64,000 nucleotides of DNA from positions 5,394,001 through 5,458,000 of the forward strand of contig CM060733.1 of assembly GCA_030704615.1 (NCBI GenBank), in the 5' to 3' direction. The notes beneath the pieces are model-generated. The model was given only the letters and a program-made list of their open reading frames with translations, was not told where the DNA came from and made no database searches. The translations under genes were made by a program, and so were the position numbers. Positions within the stretch are counted from its first letter, which is position 1; every line of letters starts with the position of its first letter. This DNA is from Takakia lepidozioides (lineage: Eukaryota > Streptophyta > Takakiopsida > Takakiales > Takakiaceae). Shown one piece after another: positions 46,201 through 59,120 of the stretch.

Positions 46201-49200
46201 GATGGAAGAGGACAGTGAGTATGAGAGAGATAACTCCACTGGTTTGGCTGGACTCTGTGTGACTCTCTGATTGCTGACCCTGTGTGGGTCGGCACTTCTT
46301 GGCTTGCCAAAGTTGTGTTTGAGGTTTTTGGTTATAAAATTTGTTCCAGGGTGTTTCCCCTTTTCCGTGCCAAGAAAATAAAAAGACTCTAAGGGAGAGA
46401 CCCTCACAGCCTTGCACAGGGAGGCCTCATAACAATTGAGGGCAGTGTCGCAACCGTCTGAATTAGGGTTAGCTGAAAAGACAAACCAAGAAGCCAACAA
46501 CTGCTGCCATGGCTACATGCTCCCTTACACTCCAATGGGTAATCATCCCAAGATGAAGTGGAACTGCAGATGACCCAATTGCACACACAGGGTCTCCAAA
46601 GCCAGTATCACAGCAAACCTCCCAAGAGTGGCCAACTTCTACCCACCCCAGCCCTTGACAGAGTCTTGGAACCAGACATTTGAGCACAGGTATCACAGAT
46701 ACACAATCCCAAAACAATCTCAGAGTGTGACTTGGATTGCTGTTCCACTATTGGAAAGCTGGTGGCTTGTACCGAGCCATGGTGTGCTCCTCTTTCTCAG
46801 AAACTGAACTTCAGGCCTAGTTAGTTTCTTTATCTTGACCCCTCCTCCATCAGGCCTCAGACAGATATACAGACCCCAACAGCTTTTGAAAGGTCCAGCA
46901 ACAGGTATCCTGAACAAATTGAGATTTCCTCCAACGTCTTTCCATGTCAAGACAGTTTGCGACTATTGGAAAATGCAACTCCAATCATCCAGACTAAATC
47001 CCATGAGGTATCTTGACTATTGTCAAAGAAGCAGAGTATCCAGGCTGCTCTTTTGAAAGTTCGATGCTCAATTGGAAACTGGATCTTGTGTGTGGTGATG
47101 GCAATATGAAGAGCACAATAAGTAACTCAACTCCACTTTGTGAGGAGCCCCGGAGGCAAACCTTTAGAACCCCTAGAAGATTCAGAGACAGTCCTCAAAA
47201 AACCAATCCTCCTCCCAAAATCCCCACAATCTATCCTGAAGAGATCCCAGAGAGTCCTAACCGTACTCAGCTAGGAAGGAGCGCCTGGAAGGCCTCCAGG
47301 GTCTCACTACAGGGGATGGCCAAAGCAGCCGCACTTCCCTCCCCAAACGAGAAAGGGCGGGCTACCTTGTTAGCACGTTTGCTTTTGTCGCCAACCAACA
47401 GGTGCCGCAGTCTGAGGTGCTCCCTGTGTGTGTCGCCCAAGCTATCAAGGTTCGCCACATCCCCCTTCTCTATCGACGTAGCCCGCCGGTCTCGCAAGGT
47501 TTCCCGTTTCGATGGCCCATTTACAGTCTGCGGAAAAAGGAGAAAAATGGTTTTGTCTTTTTGAGGCCACCCAAAACCGAAAGTCTGAAACCTTCCATAA
47601 ACACCGAAAACCCCCCACCTAAGCCAAACTGTGAAGGCCATGGTCTTCTATGAGAAGACAGTTGTTTGGAGCCCTCTCCAACATAAGTATGTTGTAAACA
47701 CGTGTGAAAGCGGGCAGACCACATTCACAGCAAATATGTACTACTACTAGTTATGGCACGGCTGGCATTCGCACATCTGCCGGTTGGCATTGTGACATGG
47801 TGGCTGCAGCAAGACCCAGTCTTTGCTGGAACCAGGCAACATCACTTCTGAGGTGGACAATACCAGGAAGAAGCAAAAAACCTTAACCTCTTCGGTACAA
47901 TCACATAAAGCCAACACCCCATTCTCTACCTTGGTGCTCTCAGTGAGTTTGTTCAAGTGACCCAACTGCACCAAACTGATTTTTGGCAAGCCCAACAAGT
48001 ATAGTTTAAAATAGATCATCGCCTCAGTCAAAAGCTGACGAAAGAGTGATGCAGTGGACAATTAAGTTGTGACCAAAATACCAATTCCCAAACACAAAAT
48101 TCACCAATGATTCCTTACAAGTGGGCATACCTTTGCAGAATCTGCTGACGATGGGCGACTGCTTTTATTTTCTGCTTCCCCTGCAGAAGCCAGCATCCTA
48201 CATTCAAGTACTTGGACTTATGCATGACCTAAACAGCGCAGTCGACCTCTGCATCTACTCAACAATTCCCTCTCTGTGCTTGTAGCTAAAAAGCTAAAGA
48301 GAAGAGAAGAGAAGAAGCGTCAGTCAACTGTCATTTAGCAGAGTATAATCCATTTACATTGACTAACTGTTCACGCCATAAGCCCGTGCCAAGTTTAGAT
48401 CATGAGGAAAGAAAGGCTAAGGAGGGAGAGAACATTGCAGTGGTTGAACACTCCCTGCAAATGTTGGTTCAGATACTAGCAAAGACCCTGTGCAATATCA
48501 ACCCTCCTTTCACCATGTTGTGGTGATTTTACCAATCCTGCTATGCGAACTCAGCCCTTAGAGCATCTCCACCGGGGGTACACCAAACAAGCCTGCAACG
48601 GTAACCTCCGGCGGCCTCCAACACTCGCCTCCCCCACCGGCAACCCCATCAAACTACCCTGCACAGGTCATTTTTGCTGACCTGCCTTGCTACGGAGGGC
48701 CCACTTGGCAGACACAGCCTTACCCTCACGCCATAAATGCAAGACTGCATGCTTTTTATTCTCTCCAGCAGGTACCGGCCGGGCTTAGCTGCACGGTATC
48801 CTGCACCAAAGTACGGGCCCCCGGGGTGCGGATACCAGGGACGGGGGCTCCATTGCCGTTGCAGGGGCATTTAAGGACCCCCGGTGGAGATGCTCTTAGT
48901 CACCGAAGTGCTCATGCACAGCCACGGAGAGACAGAGACCAAGACACAGAGAGTTCGTGAACTCACAGAAGCCCTAGAGCTCCAAAACTTGTTCAACTCA
49001 AAAGATTGTGGCAAAATGCAGTACCTGCAATGGGCGTGCTGGCATTGCTGTCGCTAGGGCTAGTAGAAGGACCACCCCCAAACGTTTCATCATTGCGGTC
49101 ATCAATGTGGCCATCCTCATCATCCTCACCAATATCCACTTTCTCCCGGAGTACAGACGAAAATCTACTTTCCTCATCCATTGCTTCCACCTCGGGGCCC

Positions 49201-52021
49201 AATCGCATGCCGCGCTCCTGGAAAGGAGTGCAAAACTATCACGTGAACCTTGCGTCTTGTCTTCAGACCTCCTCAAAGCTGATTTCATTAGTGTCATCTA
49301 ACATGCAACAGCTGACCACAAATCCATGAAAGCAAGCTGAGGTGCACCTTCAGCCAGGTGGACTGGTCTCTCGGCTAGAGCCCATCAAGAATTCACAGGG
49401 AGTTGATCCAGCGAGATGGGCATATTGAGGACTGGAGGGTGGCAAGGGCCCCTGCAAAGCCAAAACATGTCTTGTTGAAGACACCTACCTCAGCAAGATG
49501 GAGATTCCGTGTGGTTTGGCCCTCAATTTCACGCGCAATTCTCAAGGCCTCCCGTTCCCTCTCGCGCATCTGGGGTCCCCTCTCCAGCTTGGTGGTATAT
49601 ATCTCCTCATTAAATGTGCTCTCCACACCAAACAAGGCCTTGTTTGTCTCAAACTGATCCCAACTTCTAGCCATACTTAAGATGTTAGTCGCCTTATAAA
49701 GCTTACACATACCCTCAAGCTGTAATGTGCATTTTTGTCCCATCATTCCCGACAATATTTCATATCTGGTTCCATGTTGGAAAAAGGACCTGGAGATATC
49801 TTTAAATGAAATGCAGTACAAAACCACTGCATCTCTGGCCATTCTTTAGTACCACTTTTTCTTACCTGTTCCAATTCTTGTGGAAATCGATCTGTAGATT
49901 TTTAGGGGCTTCATCATCAGGCTTCCATGGCTTGAGCTCCCGTTCCAAATCGCGATGTCGGCCTTGTGACAAGACCCCATCTGTTACTATTTCAGCTCGG
50001 TTTTCTCGGGCACGCCCATTAGGTAGTGCATCTCCACTCAAGGATACATCCTGCAGCATAAATCCAGGCCAAACACATAAACATGCCACACACAGCTCGA
50101 GAGATGTATAGCTCCATAGAGGTTCTAGTGACGATATAACTTATAAGCCTATGGATACTGTCGATCAGTACACGTTACAGGAAGTGCTCCCTTGAGTAGA
50201 AGGGCTGCCAAAAAGTCAACCCATCAGGCGCTATCTTTTTTCGAGGAGTGACGTCTATGGATGTCACCTCAATGATGAACTGGCTGGAAACAGATAAGAA
50301 GAAGGAAATTCCAACAAACCTTAGCAATAATCTGTACAAATTCTCTGCCATGGATGACAAAGGTCTTCACAGGGGGTTTTCTAGCAGCCTCTTTCACTGC
50401 CTCACTTTTCCCCCCTTTCACAGATCCATCCTTGATGAGCCTTGCCATCTTCAATATTATTCCTGATACCAAGTATCACAACTGTTGCTGTCAGTACGAA
50501 CATATTCAGAACATAACTCCTTAAAACCGTTATGTCTAAAGCAGATGTTAAACCAACAGATGGATCCCTCACATACAACTGTCTTGCATATCAGTGGAGC
50601 CTTGTTCCTCTCTGTTTCCTCCGCAAACTGCACTGTAGCTAAGGTTTTGATAGTGAGAAACTGAACAAACTAACGAATGTTGACATCCACGAGAAATTCA
50701 GGACACAGAAGGTATGAGTTACCAAAATCTTTGTCAATGTTGGCAGCATGGAAGATGCCAGAAAACACTGAGCCATTCTTGGTCTGAACTTCAACTTGTT
50801 GACCTATAAGGCAAGTGTACACGAACAAAAGGCGGTCGTGCATCTGCCTGTCTACTCCTGATGGGAGAAAAACATTGACTGCATCAGAAGTGTCACAAAC
50901 CTGGGAAACACAAGTTGTATCCTAAAAAATTGGCAGATATTGCACAGAAATTGCAAAGCCTTACATAATAATATATATCTCCAAGTGATCTGATTCAGGT
51001 CCTCTATACCAGGATAGATGAAGCGTTTTTCTAACGAAGACATAACCAGCCAATGATCTTATTACCTGTTTCATCTCCAAAAAATCTATAGGAGCATGCC
51101 TTCTTCCGGACCATCCATGTTCCTTTGAATGCCTTCAGTTGTGCTTCTATTGACTGAGTACGTTTGACAATCTGACAAAAAGTTTTAACTAAAAGGCACT
51201 GTGCCCCCTTAATAAGGTAGTTTATCTCCCCACCCTAAAAAGGTCATGGACTAGATTCCATTGCATTCCTTAGACATAGACTTTATTTTATCTACTACAA
51301 CATGGGACCTCTGAGCAGGGGCCCAGCTGCATCTCCCGGAAGGCTGCATTAACATACAGCCAAAGGAGGCCAGCTCACTCCCAGCCTTATTCCTCTAAAT
51401 AAGGTACAATATTTTGTTCCGCATATGAAGACTGCCCACTGTAATAAGCAATCATTCCCTACAACCCATTTACAACAAGTTCTCTTGAACTTGCCTAACT
51501 CCATTTGATGTCCCTCAGGGGTTTTATCTCGAGCGTTCCCAGACATCAAATGCTGCATTCACAGAATATGAACACATGCCCAGATTGTAATTATTCCAAT
51601 TATTCCACCAGAGCCGAATGCTCAACGCTGAGTGCAACGACATCAAGCAAAAAAGTACTTCAATCTTGTATTGAGATAAGAAATGCCTAATATGACTGAT
51701 CTTGCCCCACAAGCGAAATTGGCTAAGCAAACCCTCACACCAGGACACCCACTGACCTGTACTGCCACCCCCCAGAGCAACCACAGTCTCCACTCTCTCT
51801 CCCACAGGCCTGGGGTCGCCGCTGTTAGTACTATTCAAATGATTGTAGTGGCTACCCTGGACCGAGGTATTGGGACCTGGTCTTGCTGACTGGGAAGACC
51901 TCCAATTTTGCGTATCAGAGCGAAAGACTCCCTCTAATCGATTACTCCCATCCTTGTCATTTCGCCTACGACCAACACCATTTGCAGCAGATGGCCGCTG
52001 CTGGACCTGCTGCTGACTCAT
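40279..52021 (-). CDS. Ataxin-2 / CID3-CID4-like protein, sixteen exons
   Basis: Exons (minus): 51757-52021, 50723-50857, 50320-50462, 49866-50050, 49489-49663, 49025-49217, 48131-48180, 47366-47527, 45805-45938, 44835-44934, 43352-43768, 42437-42766, 41438-41536, 41146-41238, 40660-40744, 40279-40553. All phases agree; about 946 residues; only the 5' border of the 43352 exon is uncertain. Domains in order: LsmAtaxin fold (MHDRLLFVYTCLIGQQVEVQ, SVFSGIFHAANIDKDFG, KTFVIHGREFVQIIAK); DVSLSGDALPNGRARENR; LsmAD (WDQFETNKALFGVESTFNEE, RIAREIEGQTTRNLHLAE); acidic linker; SPLVGDPTSIQALNLDP; Pro/Ala/Ser-rich region; double PAM2 (LNPNAKEFKLNPNAKSF); Gln/Pro/Gly-rich tail ending GFQQQ. It binds poly(A)-binding protein through PAM2 and works in mRNA stability and translation in cytoplasmic granules. 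The start MSQQQVQQRPSAANG follows in-frame leader codons, so an upstream start is possible. Confidence 0.93.
42890..42965 (+). repeat. LINE tail-like fragment in an Ataxin-2 intron
   Basis: The stretch gggtcaatggccgtaaggct followed by atggcgagtaca resembles the 3' tail shared by the LINE copies at 61065 and 36045, here on the plus strand. Short, hence tentative. Confidence 0.4.
48561..48895. mobile_element. Tourist/PIF-Harbinger-like MITE in Ataxin-2 intron 6
   Basis: Terminal inverted repeats gagcatctccaccgggggt (48561) and cccccggtggagatgctc (ends 48895) are flanked by a TTA direct duplication (48558-48560 and 48896-48898). The 335-base length and TTA target fit PIF/Harbinger MITEs. It is non-coding. 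The clean ends suggest a fairly recent insertion. Confidence 0.9.
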
Positions 52022-53149
52022 TGCACGCTGGATTCCTTTGGCTGCCCACCTGGCAAGCCAGCTGGTGCTGGTGCAGCCTTCCGCCGCCCTTCCCTTACCC
52101 TGTGAAGCAGTCAATGTATGCTTTATATTGAATTTATCAAACCTACGCCCCAACAGATCCATGCGATACAATTCAAAGAAAACCAGAACTTGCTTTGAAA
52201 CTGCTGGCCATCACCTTCCCTATTCAAAAACAGGTTCAGTGGTGGATGCTACAACCACATAAGTGTTCGCACTATGAACATCGAGCTTCCCTTGCTCCCT
52301 TCCAGTGAGATGAGCCACTCCTTTGACAAAGGAAAGAGAGGCTCAGGCAGAAGCATCAGCAGATTACATTGCATAGCCACATGCGGCTGGAACTGGGATG
52401 GTGAAAGAAGGGCTTTCCAAATAGATTTCCAAACATCAATTCCGTGACTCTGGTTCAATCAGTAAGTTAAAGACACATGCTCATGGAATAGAAATTATCA
52501 AGAGCCACAAATAAACAATATCCCCAGTATTCTACTGAATAGGCTCTCTGAACATGTCTCTTCTCACAGTCTGAGAAGCTCTGTACGTCACCAGATTACA
52601 CACCTAGATACCTATGACGAGATTCCTGTGGGTACCATAGTGATTGATCAGGAACAGTCAGCGAGGAATACTTCCGTTGGCTATAGAAAGCCAAATGTGC
52701 TCAGCACTGATCAGGAATGTACCTAGACCTTTGCAAATATAAGCAGGTGCCGAACTTGAGCCAGATAATTAGGTTACAATACACTGTGCCTTAGATCTGA
52801 AGTTCAAGGAAATACAGATGTGACCTCCGACCTACCCTGAAGGAAACAAAAACTTGGCACGGCATTCAACTCGAAGGTGTCCACGCATGTAGGAGGCCGC
52901 ACAGATGATGCATTCTGATGATTCACTGACTATATCCAATCTGTTGCAATGTTTTTCTATTCGTGTACTTCGCCACTCTCAGTACTTAAATAACCATAGC
53001 ACGCTACCCTACACAAAAATGCATCAGGAGGAATTACCTTGCATGCGGACTAATCAAGTGTGTCGGCAGCAACGCTTGAATGCGGCAGCAATTGTCAGAA
53101 TGGAGCCGAATTTCGTGAGCGAGAGATGGATGGATAACGAGATTAATGC

Positions 53150-53720
53150 CTATTAAAATATATCCAAGACGCAGCAGGAGAAGAAAGTGGAGGAGGCTGA
53201 GAGGGACGAGAGAGGGAGAAGGAGATATTCTTAGGGTTGGATCAAACCCCTCTTCCAATGTAGGAGACAGAGACCAGGGATCCACCAGAAACAAGCTACG
53301 AAGACGAAAAAAAGGGATACGGAGAGAGAAGGGAGCGGGCGGGCACAGAGACAAATGCCACGCTCAACACAGTCACATTAATGCATTAGGGCAGAAATGC
53401 AAAAGGGCAGGAACAGAGAGAGGAGGAGAAAGTGGAAAAGAGGAATAAGGGGGTAGGAGTAGGAGAAGGAGAGGAGGTGTAAAGAAATGAAAAACCCCTG
53501 GACAGTAAGGGGAAGATCCGTAGTAGAAAGTGCCAAGGAGATGGCGGGAGGAGAAAACGAAAAGAGTCGTGTGTCACGGAAGATGAGAAAGGAAGACGAC
53601 GATGCTCGCCTCCCGTATTCCCGACGTCATGACCGTCTGCCGTCGGTCGTCCGGTTCCTACCTTCCGGACCCGACCGGTTGAAATACATCTCAGCCCCTG
53701 GAGCAGCTCCGATGGACGGT
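53150..53720 (-). promoter_or_regulatory. CT-rich leader/promoter candidate of Ataxin-2
   Basis: Strongly pyrimidine-rich on minus (GA-rich on plus, for example gaggctgagagggacgagag and agagagaggaggagaaagtg). It is upstream of the first coding exon by about 1.1 kb. A non-coding first exon here would fit, but no transcript evidence is available. Confidence 0.35.
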
Positions 53721-53729
53721 CCGATATAA

Positions 53730-54844
53730 TCAAGTGCTGAATTTTGAATCCGTTAGATTATAGAATACCGACGGTATGTATTAGTATATTCATTGTAATA
53801 ATGGACGTCAAATGACTCATTGTAATTTTTTAGCCGTTCGATGGAACTGCGTTGAACGGCAAGATCTGGAAGAAGAAAAATCTGGTTTTAACTTGTTTTA
53901 TTTTAAATATTATGCATCTAATTGTTTTTCTTAAAAAAGACATAATATGCCAAGTCAGCAAGACTCAGAGCGCAGTGCGAGGTGACCAGCGACGACTTGA
54001 TATTATTTGGAAAGACATCGAGAAACCAGATTCCATGCACCCCACGTGGGCTTTGGATCTAATATTCCTGCTCGATTTGAAGGCTGTAGCTCTTGAGTTT
54101 TGTGACCAGGAATCGAGTGGCATGATCTGCAACAGAAGAAAGATGCAAGATGGAGATGGTGCAAGTGCTTTCACATTTATGATATGTACATTTTGAAGTG
54201 ATTTAGATTTACAGGGCAGTTTGATGTGTTTTACAATAAGAGTAGACTTGTCTAGGGTTGCTGATTCTGAGTAGTTCTTTTCCTTCACGTTTGCCTGTCC
54301 AGGAATAGTGTCAGTGAGCTTAGCTCCTTGCAGATCATTGTGTCTAGCACAACGTGAGCCCCGCTCCGTTACAAGTCCATTTTCCCAACTCTTTTTGTGG
54401 AAATCCAGGGCTCTGCATCACATATACTGCCCATGGCCAAAGACCAGTGCCAATCTTGTGCACCGTCAGCTTTCAACCATCACCAACATTGAAGTGTAAC
54501 TAAGATCACCAAAGATATCGTGCCTCCCGTGGTGCTTGGTTACTACTAGTGCTTTTCTGGTCCTTATTGGCTCACTAACTAGTAGTGACGGTCACTCGGT
54601 GGCAGGAAAAACAAACTGTAGCAGCTGGAACTTGGTCGGGCCGTAAGATTAGTGGCGCGATGATGAGATCGTTGGCTCCGGGGGCCCTGGGAACCTGTGT
54701 ACAAAGCGGTCATGCCACCATCAGGAGCCATAGTTGCTGTCAAGACAATAATCTCGCTAAATTAGAAAGCCAAAAGGGTGGGCACTCATCTTTCCTCACA
54801 GAAATCAAGACACGGCAATAGGAGGCTACTCGTTTATATGAATT
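53730..54844. other. Intergenic, no clear gene
   Basis: Short open frames only. Nothing with a recognised domain, repeat end or RNA fold was seen. Confidence 0.35.
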
Positions 54845-55050
54845 CTAACGGGACTGTTGCCCGGTGGAAGACATCCTGTGCATTTTCCCGTGGGTCATGA
54901 GTTCAAACCCCTGTGGTGCTGTCTCTGTCTGCCTTCTGGCTCTGGCTTGTGCTCTGTCTCTGTTTGCTGTTTATTCCCTCATCAAGGCCCATTGTTTGCT
55001 TACGTTCACTGGACGTTAAAGAAAACTTATCTTTTATCTTATCTCTCACT
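54845..55050 (+). repeat. tRNA-derived SINE, family 3
   Basis: Plus strand: ggactgttgcccggtggaag (A-box-like), then gggtcatgagttcaaacccc (B box gagttcaaaccc), a CT-rich body, and a tail of cttatcttttatcttatctc. Box spacing of about 45 bases and a simple-repeat tail fit a pol III SINE. Confidence 0.7.
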
Positions 55051-55199
55051 GATTTTTACGCTGTCAGAGGGTGAAACTGGACGTTTTACCGCAGGTGCAA
55101 AGGGCCACGCGGGAGCAGAGAAGAAAGCAGCGTGTTGGCTCTTCCCTGGTCGGGAGAATTTTTGCAGAATATGTGAACGTCATTGAGAAGGATACCTAG

Positions 55200-55831
55200 T
55201 AGAAATTGTGGTGGAGAAGCGGAGACAGCGAAAGGATTCTTGAAGGAGGAAGAGCGGGCGTTCTGTGGAGAGTTTTTGAGGCGGTCTAAGTATTTCCGTA
55301 ACTGAAGGAAGTGGCGAGACCAAAAAAATCGGTGGTTTAGTTTCGTTCTTCTAACCTTCAATCGACGAAGCTGGGAGCAATTTTACATAATCCCTCAACA
55401 TTGAAAGGGATACTAGGAAGGTGAAGAGAAGTGGAGAGAGCGAAGGAGGCGGGGAGAGGGGCCTATTCGCCAGCATCTTGAAGTGGAAGAGCTGGTTTTG
55501 TCCCGAGAAATTTCTTTCTTCCAGGGACAATCCAAGTGTTACCGTGACTCAAGGAAGCGAAGAAAATTCGGTTGCTTAGTATCTGATAGCAATTGTTGGA
55601 AGGCGGAAAGAGAGAGAGAGAATGAAATGAAATGAAATGGTGCTTTATAACGTCCGCGGAGAGAGAGAGAGAGTGAGGTCCATTTTTACCTCAATTTGAT
55701 CCCCTGTCTGCAGGGAGCAAACTGCCAAGCACCTTGCTCGGGATTTTATTAAATTACTTTCTGGCACTCGCATTTTAACGCTGCGTTGTGGAGACAATTG
55801 TTTCGATAGACGACTGGACCGGGCAGAAAGA
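55200..55831 (+). promoter_or_regulatory. GA-rich promoter/leader of the small membrane protein gene
   Basis: GA-rich on the sense strand with two (GA)n tracts (about 55609-55620 and 55662-55673) and a tandem gaaat unit between them, ending at the 55832 start. GA/CT tracts are common near plant transcription starts. Placement is inferred from position only. Confidence 0.35.
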
Positions 55832-56050
55832 ATGGCTGACATCACGAATGCAAGTGAGTATCAAAAATCTTTGATTCATGACGAGGAGCGAGCAGCGCCT
55901 CTCGAGCAGGACACTGTGAAACCGATGACTTGGGAAGAATATTGGGAGTGGGTGAAGGCGGAGACGAAGTGCTACTCCAAGTACATCTGTCCTGTCCTAC
56001 TCGTCAACGCTTGTCTCGTTGTCCTAATCGTTCTCTACTTGCTCCGATAA
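55832..56050 (+). CDS. Small predicted tail-anchored membrane protein, 72 residues
   Basis: A single uninterrupted frame from ATG 55832 to a stop at 56048-56050. The start context agaatggc has the favoured A at -3 and G at +4. The first ~45 residues are acidic and soluble (KPMTWEEYWEWVKAETK). Residues about 53-71 are hydrophobic (CPVLLVNACLVVLIVLYLL), followed by a single Arg and stop: a C-terminal membrane anchor with almost nothing beyond it, as in tail-anchored proteins. I do not recognise a family. A GA-rich leader lies directly upstream. No neighbour suggests a pathway. The composition and neat start make a real gene likely, but a first exon of a longer gene is possible. Confidence 0.5.
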   Translation: MADITNASEYQKSLIHDEERAAPLEQDTVKPMTWEEYWEWVKAETKCYSKYICPVLLVNACLVVLIVLYLLR

Positions 56051-57404
56051 TTGTAATTTGTGTTTCAGTTCATTATTGTTTTCTGAATTCTCCTCATTGC
56101 AGCCATCAGAAGCTGCATCCCTTCCCTTGTTAATCATGAGTGCACCGATCCGAGGTACATCTAGTCATATTTAGAAGCAAGTTCGTTCATAGCATGGCTG
56201 AGAATGAACCGAGCACACATTGTGGTGCGACAGTAATTTCGTCAGAATTGACAATCACTTGCCGTTTTATATCTTTAGTGGAAACTTTATCAGATTGTCT
56301 GTGCAACTCTGGCATGCTTTATGTTTTCACTTGCATCCCTTCAAATTTTAGAGCCGCATTATCAAGTATCAGATGTGTTAGGATTCCAAGCTTTCAAATT
56401 TTCCATATATGGAAAAAATGTCAGAGTGCAACCCCTGACATTTTGATTTACAATTGTATGACCTCTGAATGGTTGAGATCCTCAGTAATAGCAGAGGTAG
56501 TTGTTATTTCTGCATCACTCAGGATTGGTTGGTGAGTAGAAGAGCCTGTGTCTGTTTCCACGTCTGGAAGGCTTGTTGCTATAAATACTCAAGCTCCCTG
56601 TCACCTGTACCCGAGGTACGAGCTCAGGTTGCCAGCTCACAGCATCCACGAAACACAGGTTTCCAGGTTTCTTAGCTGTGGTGATTTGGGATTCTCAGGA
56701 TTGAAGGAAGGTTAAAGGTGGATTTGACCATTTGACCAGATTTACTGCGATGAATGCTTCTTCATCTTGCCCACATTGACCTATTTGTTTTGAAGGTGTG
56801 CCACTCAGTGGTAACCATTTGCAAATCATTCCACCAGTTATATGGAATGGAAGATGACATTCTCTTTTATGGAATGAGGTATGTTGCTTCAACACACATT
56901 GACAGGAGGAAATGCACGTAGTGCACACCAGCACAGCTATTACAATCTCGACCAAAACGCCTCAAGCAGAAGTCAGTAAGGAACTTGTCAGGTACCTCCA
57001 GCAAGCAAATTCGAACATGAACAGTGCAGGCTACAGTAGAAAATAAACAACCCATGATTTTTAGTGAGCAAATTTGAATGTTGTGTGTTGTCCCTGTGGG
57101 GTACCTACAAGTGTCAATGGATACATGTATCCAATGACTTGACCCTTAAAGAGTAATGCCATTGCCCTGGACTCCAAACTCCTGTGTGAACAATCCCTCC
57201 GCCATTTACCAGATGCAGCCCTCTGAAGACACAAAATTAGTTCATACTGAATTGCCACCTTTAGATTTGGTAAACCTACCTCTTCCAGACAGTAACCGAT
57301 GCCCTGTCTTCAGGATGTCTTTTTCTGCAGAAATGCAGGTCACCTACTCAATATTCCAGTAGTCCATGGGCTGCATCATCATTTTCCAGGAAGTGTGGAA
57401 CAAG
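56051..57404. other. No recognisable gene
   Basis: Probable 3' region of the small gene and intergenic DNA. Open frames are short and without known motifs. Confidence 0.35.
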
Positions 57405-57419
57405 AAAAGACCAAATCTC

Positions 57420-57613
57420 AAGGTGGTTTTAAAAAAACGTAGCTGCTTCAGTGTTCTTACTTTGGCAGGGTTAGCTGCCAGGTTGAGTGTGAGGTGCGGC
57501 ACCATGGGCCCAATGGTCACATCAAACAGGACTTCCTCTACTTTCTTGAGATCATACATATAAACCTGGACTAGGCCAGAGGTGTCCAGAACATTAGGAC
57601 CTATCTCATGCAT
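57420..57613 (-). other. Possible exon of an unidentified gene
   Basis: The minus frame reads VLDTSGLVQVYMYDLKKVEE, then FDVTIGPMVPHLTLNLAANP, and ends at a donor-like ccaaa|gtaaga near 57466. The composition looks like a real protein. No matching neighbour exon was found and I cannot name the family. Confidence 0.3.
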
Positions 57614-58324
57614 CCCTCTTACTCAACAACTGGGATGATGCTTGTTAGCAGAAGGACACTTAAAGCAAAACTTGCAGATTGCAAAACAAGTCCATCAAAG
57701 GGAACAAACATCGATATCAAGCAATTTGAGCCCATCAAAGGTCAGCTCAGATGCATCTGTATCAAGCACATACCATGCCAGTACTCATCAACACTATACA
57801 TGAAGCAGCATTGAACACCCGGGCCTCTTTTATCACTTGTCATGAGGGCATGAGTTTGTATGGATGTGCGTATTTCATTACAGTTGCAGTTTCACAGCTT
57901 GCCTCCTCTGAATGACCAGCTTGAGAATACACAGCAGATTAATAGAAGGGCTTTCCAATCAGGACTGACTATTTAGGTGTGTTGTAGTCTATCTAGACCT
58001 TCAAATGCCTCTTCAAAAAGTCAGTGCATTTGAACACTGGAACCAATATTACACAACGTAGCCCAGGTCTGTAGTGAACGGAGAGATTGCTGGCTTTTAC
58101 AATTGCCCCAAAAAGGCGTCGGTGTTCTTGGGTAATTTCTTCTACCTTCTGAATGTGCGTAATGATCACCTGGGTCGGTGTTTGTTCTCGCCTTCGATGA
58201 GTTGGCCAACTTTTTCTTGCAGAATTGAGAGTATGCTACATCACTCTCTTCTCTTTTGCCAAACTGGTTCAATAAAGTGGTGAGCTGTTGATCTGAGCAA
58301 GCTGTGTATTTCTCATGTGTGCAG

Positions 58325-58567
58325 TTCCTCACTTTGAGAAAATGCTCTACGACCAGGCCCAACGAGTGAATGTGTATCTAGATGCATATGCTGTCGCTAA
58401 GGACACACAATATGCATATGTCGCACTTGATGTGCTCGACTACTTGCGCCGTGACATGACTCTACCCTGAGGCAGGCATATATTCTGCTGAAGATGCTGA
58501 TAGCGTAGAGGTCCCAAATGCTCCCCGGAAGAAAGAAGGGGCTTTTTATGTGTGGGCTCTGCAAGAG
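58325..58567 (+). pseudogene. SSP411/SPATA20-like (DUF255) gene, exon fragment on plus, frameshifted
   Basis: Between an acceptor gtgcag|ttcc and a donor gag|gtgtgt the exon reads PHFEKMLYDQAQRVNVYLDA, VALDVLDYLRRDM, then (after a one-base shift near 58464) GIYSAEDADSVEVPN and KKEGAFYVWALQE. These are hallmark phrases of the YyaL/SSP411/SPATA20 family: thioredoxin-like N-terminus plus an (alpha/alpha)6 cellulase-like domain, function poorly known. Neighbouring exons on this strand were not found. Two earlier exons of the same family lie on the other strand at 59870-60470, so the locus is split by an inversion. The frameshift supports pseudogene status. Confidence 0.8.
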
Positions 58568-59120
58568 GTGTGTCCTCTCTCTCTTGGCACAAAAATTAAC
58601 CATGCATCATCAGAACAGAAACCGGCCTAACTTGCTGCTCAAAGATGCGTCATGAAGCTCAGCTGCAAGGATTTCTGTCTTCATAGCTCAAAGCTTTTAC
58701 CTCGAGCTGTGGACCTTTCTGTGGCTGTTACGGAGTTTCTTACTTTCTTTCTTCTCGCCCTGTTGGTCCATTACCCACCTGTCCTTACGGTGTGACATGC
58801 AGTGCACCATATGTCATGCAAGGTAGAGAGAACTGTGGAATCAAGGTCCAACGTGCCAGGAAACAGGGTAAACAGGAAATACATATGCTATGGACTTCAG
58901 GCGGCCACTATTCGCATCCTTAATGCAATCTCAGTACACCATGAGTACAATGCAATCTCAGTACACCGTGAGTACTACGCCCTCAGGGCATTGACCTGTC
59001 ATCAAGCCAATGGAACACAAACTTCCTCGTACTCTTGAGCAGAGCCGCTGGAGACCTCTTGTGCTTCAATTGTACTGCGACTTCAAGAAATGATCCTGCC
59101 TTGAGTACCCCCAAGAGAGG

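Noticed and set aside
51067-51172. Exon-like minus stretch with good splice sites reading IVKRTQSIEAQLKAFKGTW between Ataxin-2 exons 1 and 2
   Set aside because: Exon 1 joins exon 2 directly in phase (both phase 1). Adding this stretch breaks the frame, so it is left out of the model; a rare alternative exon is not excluded.
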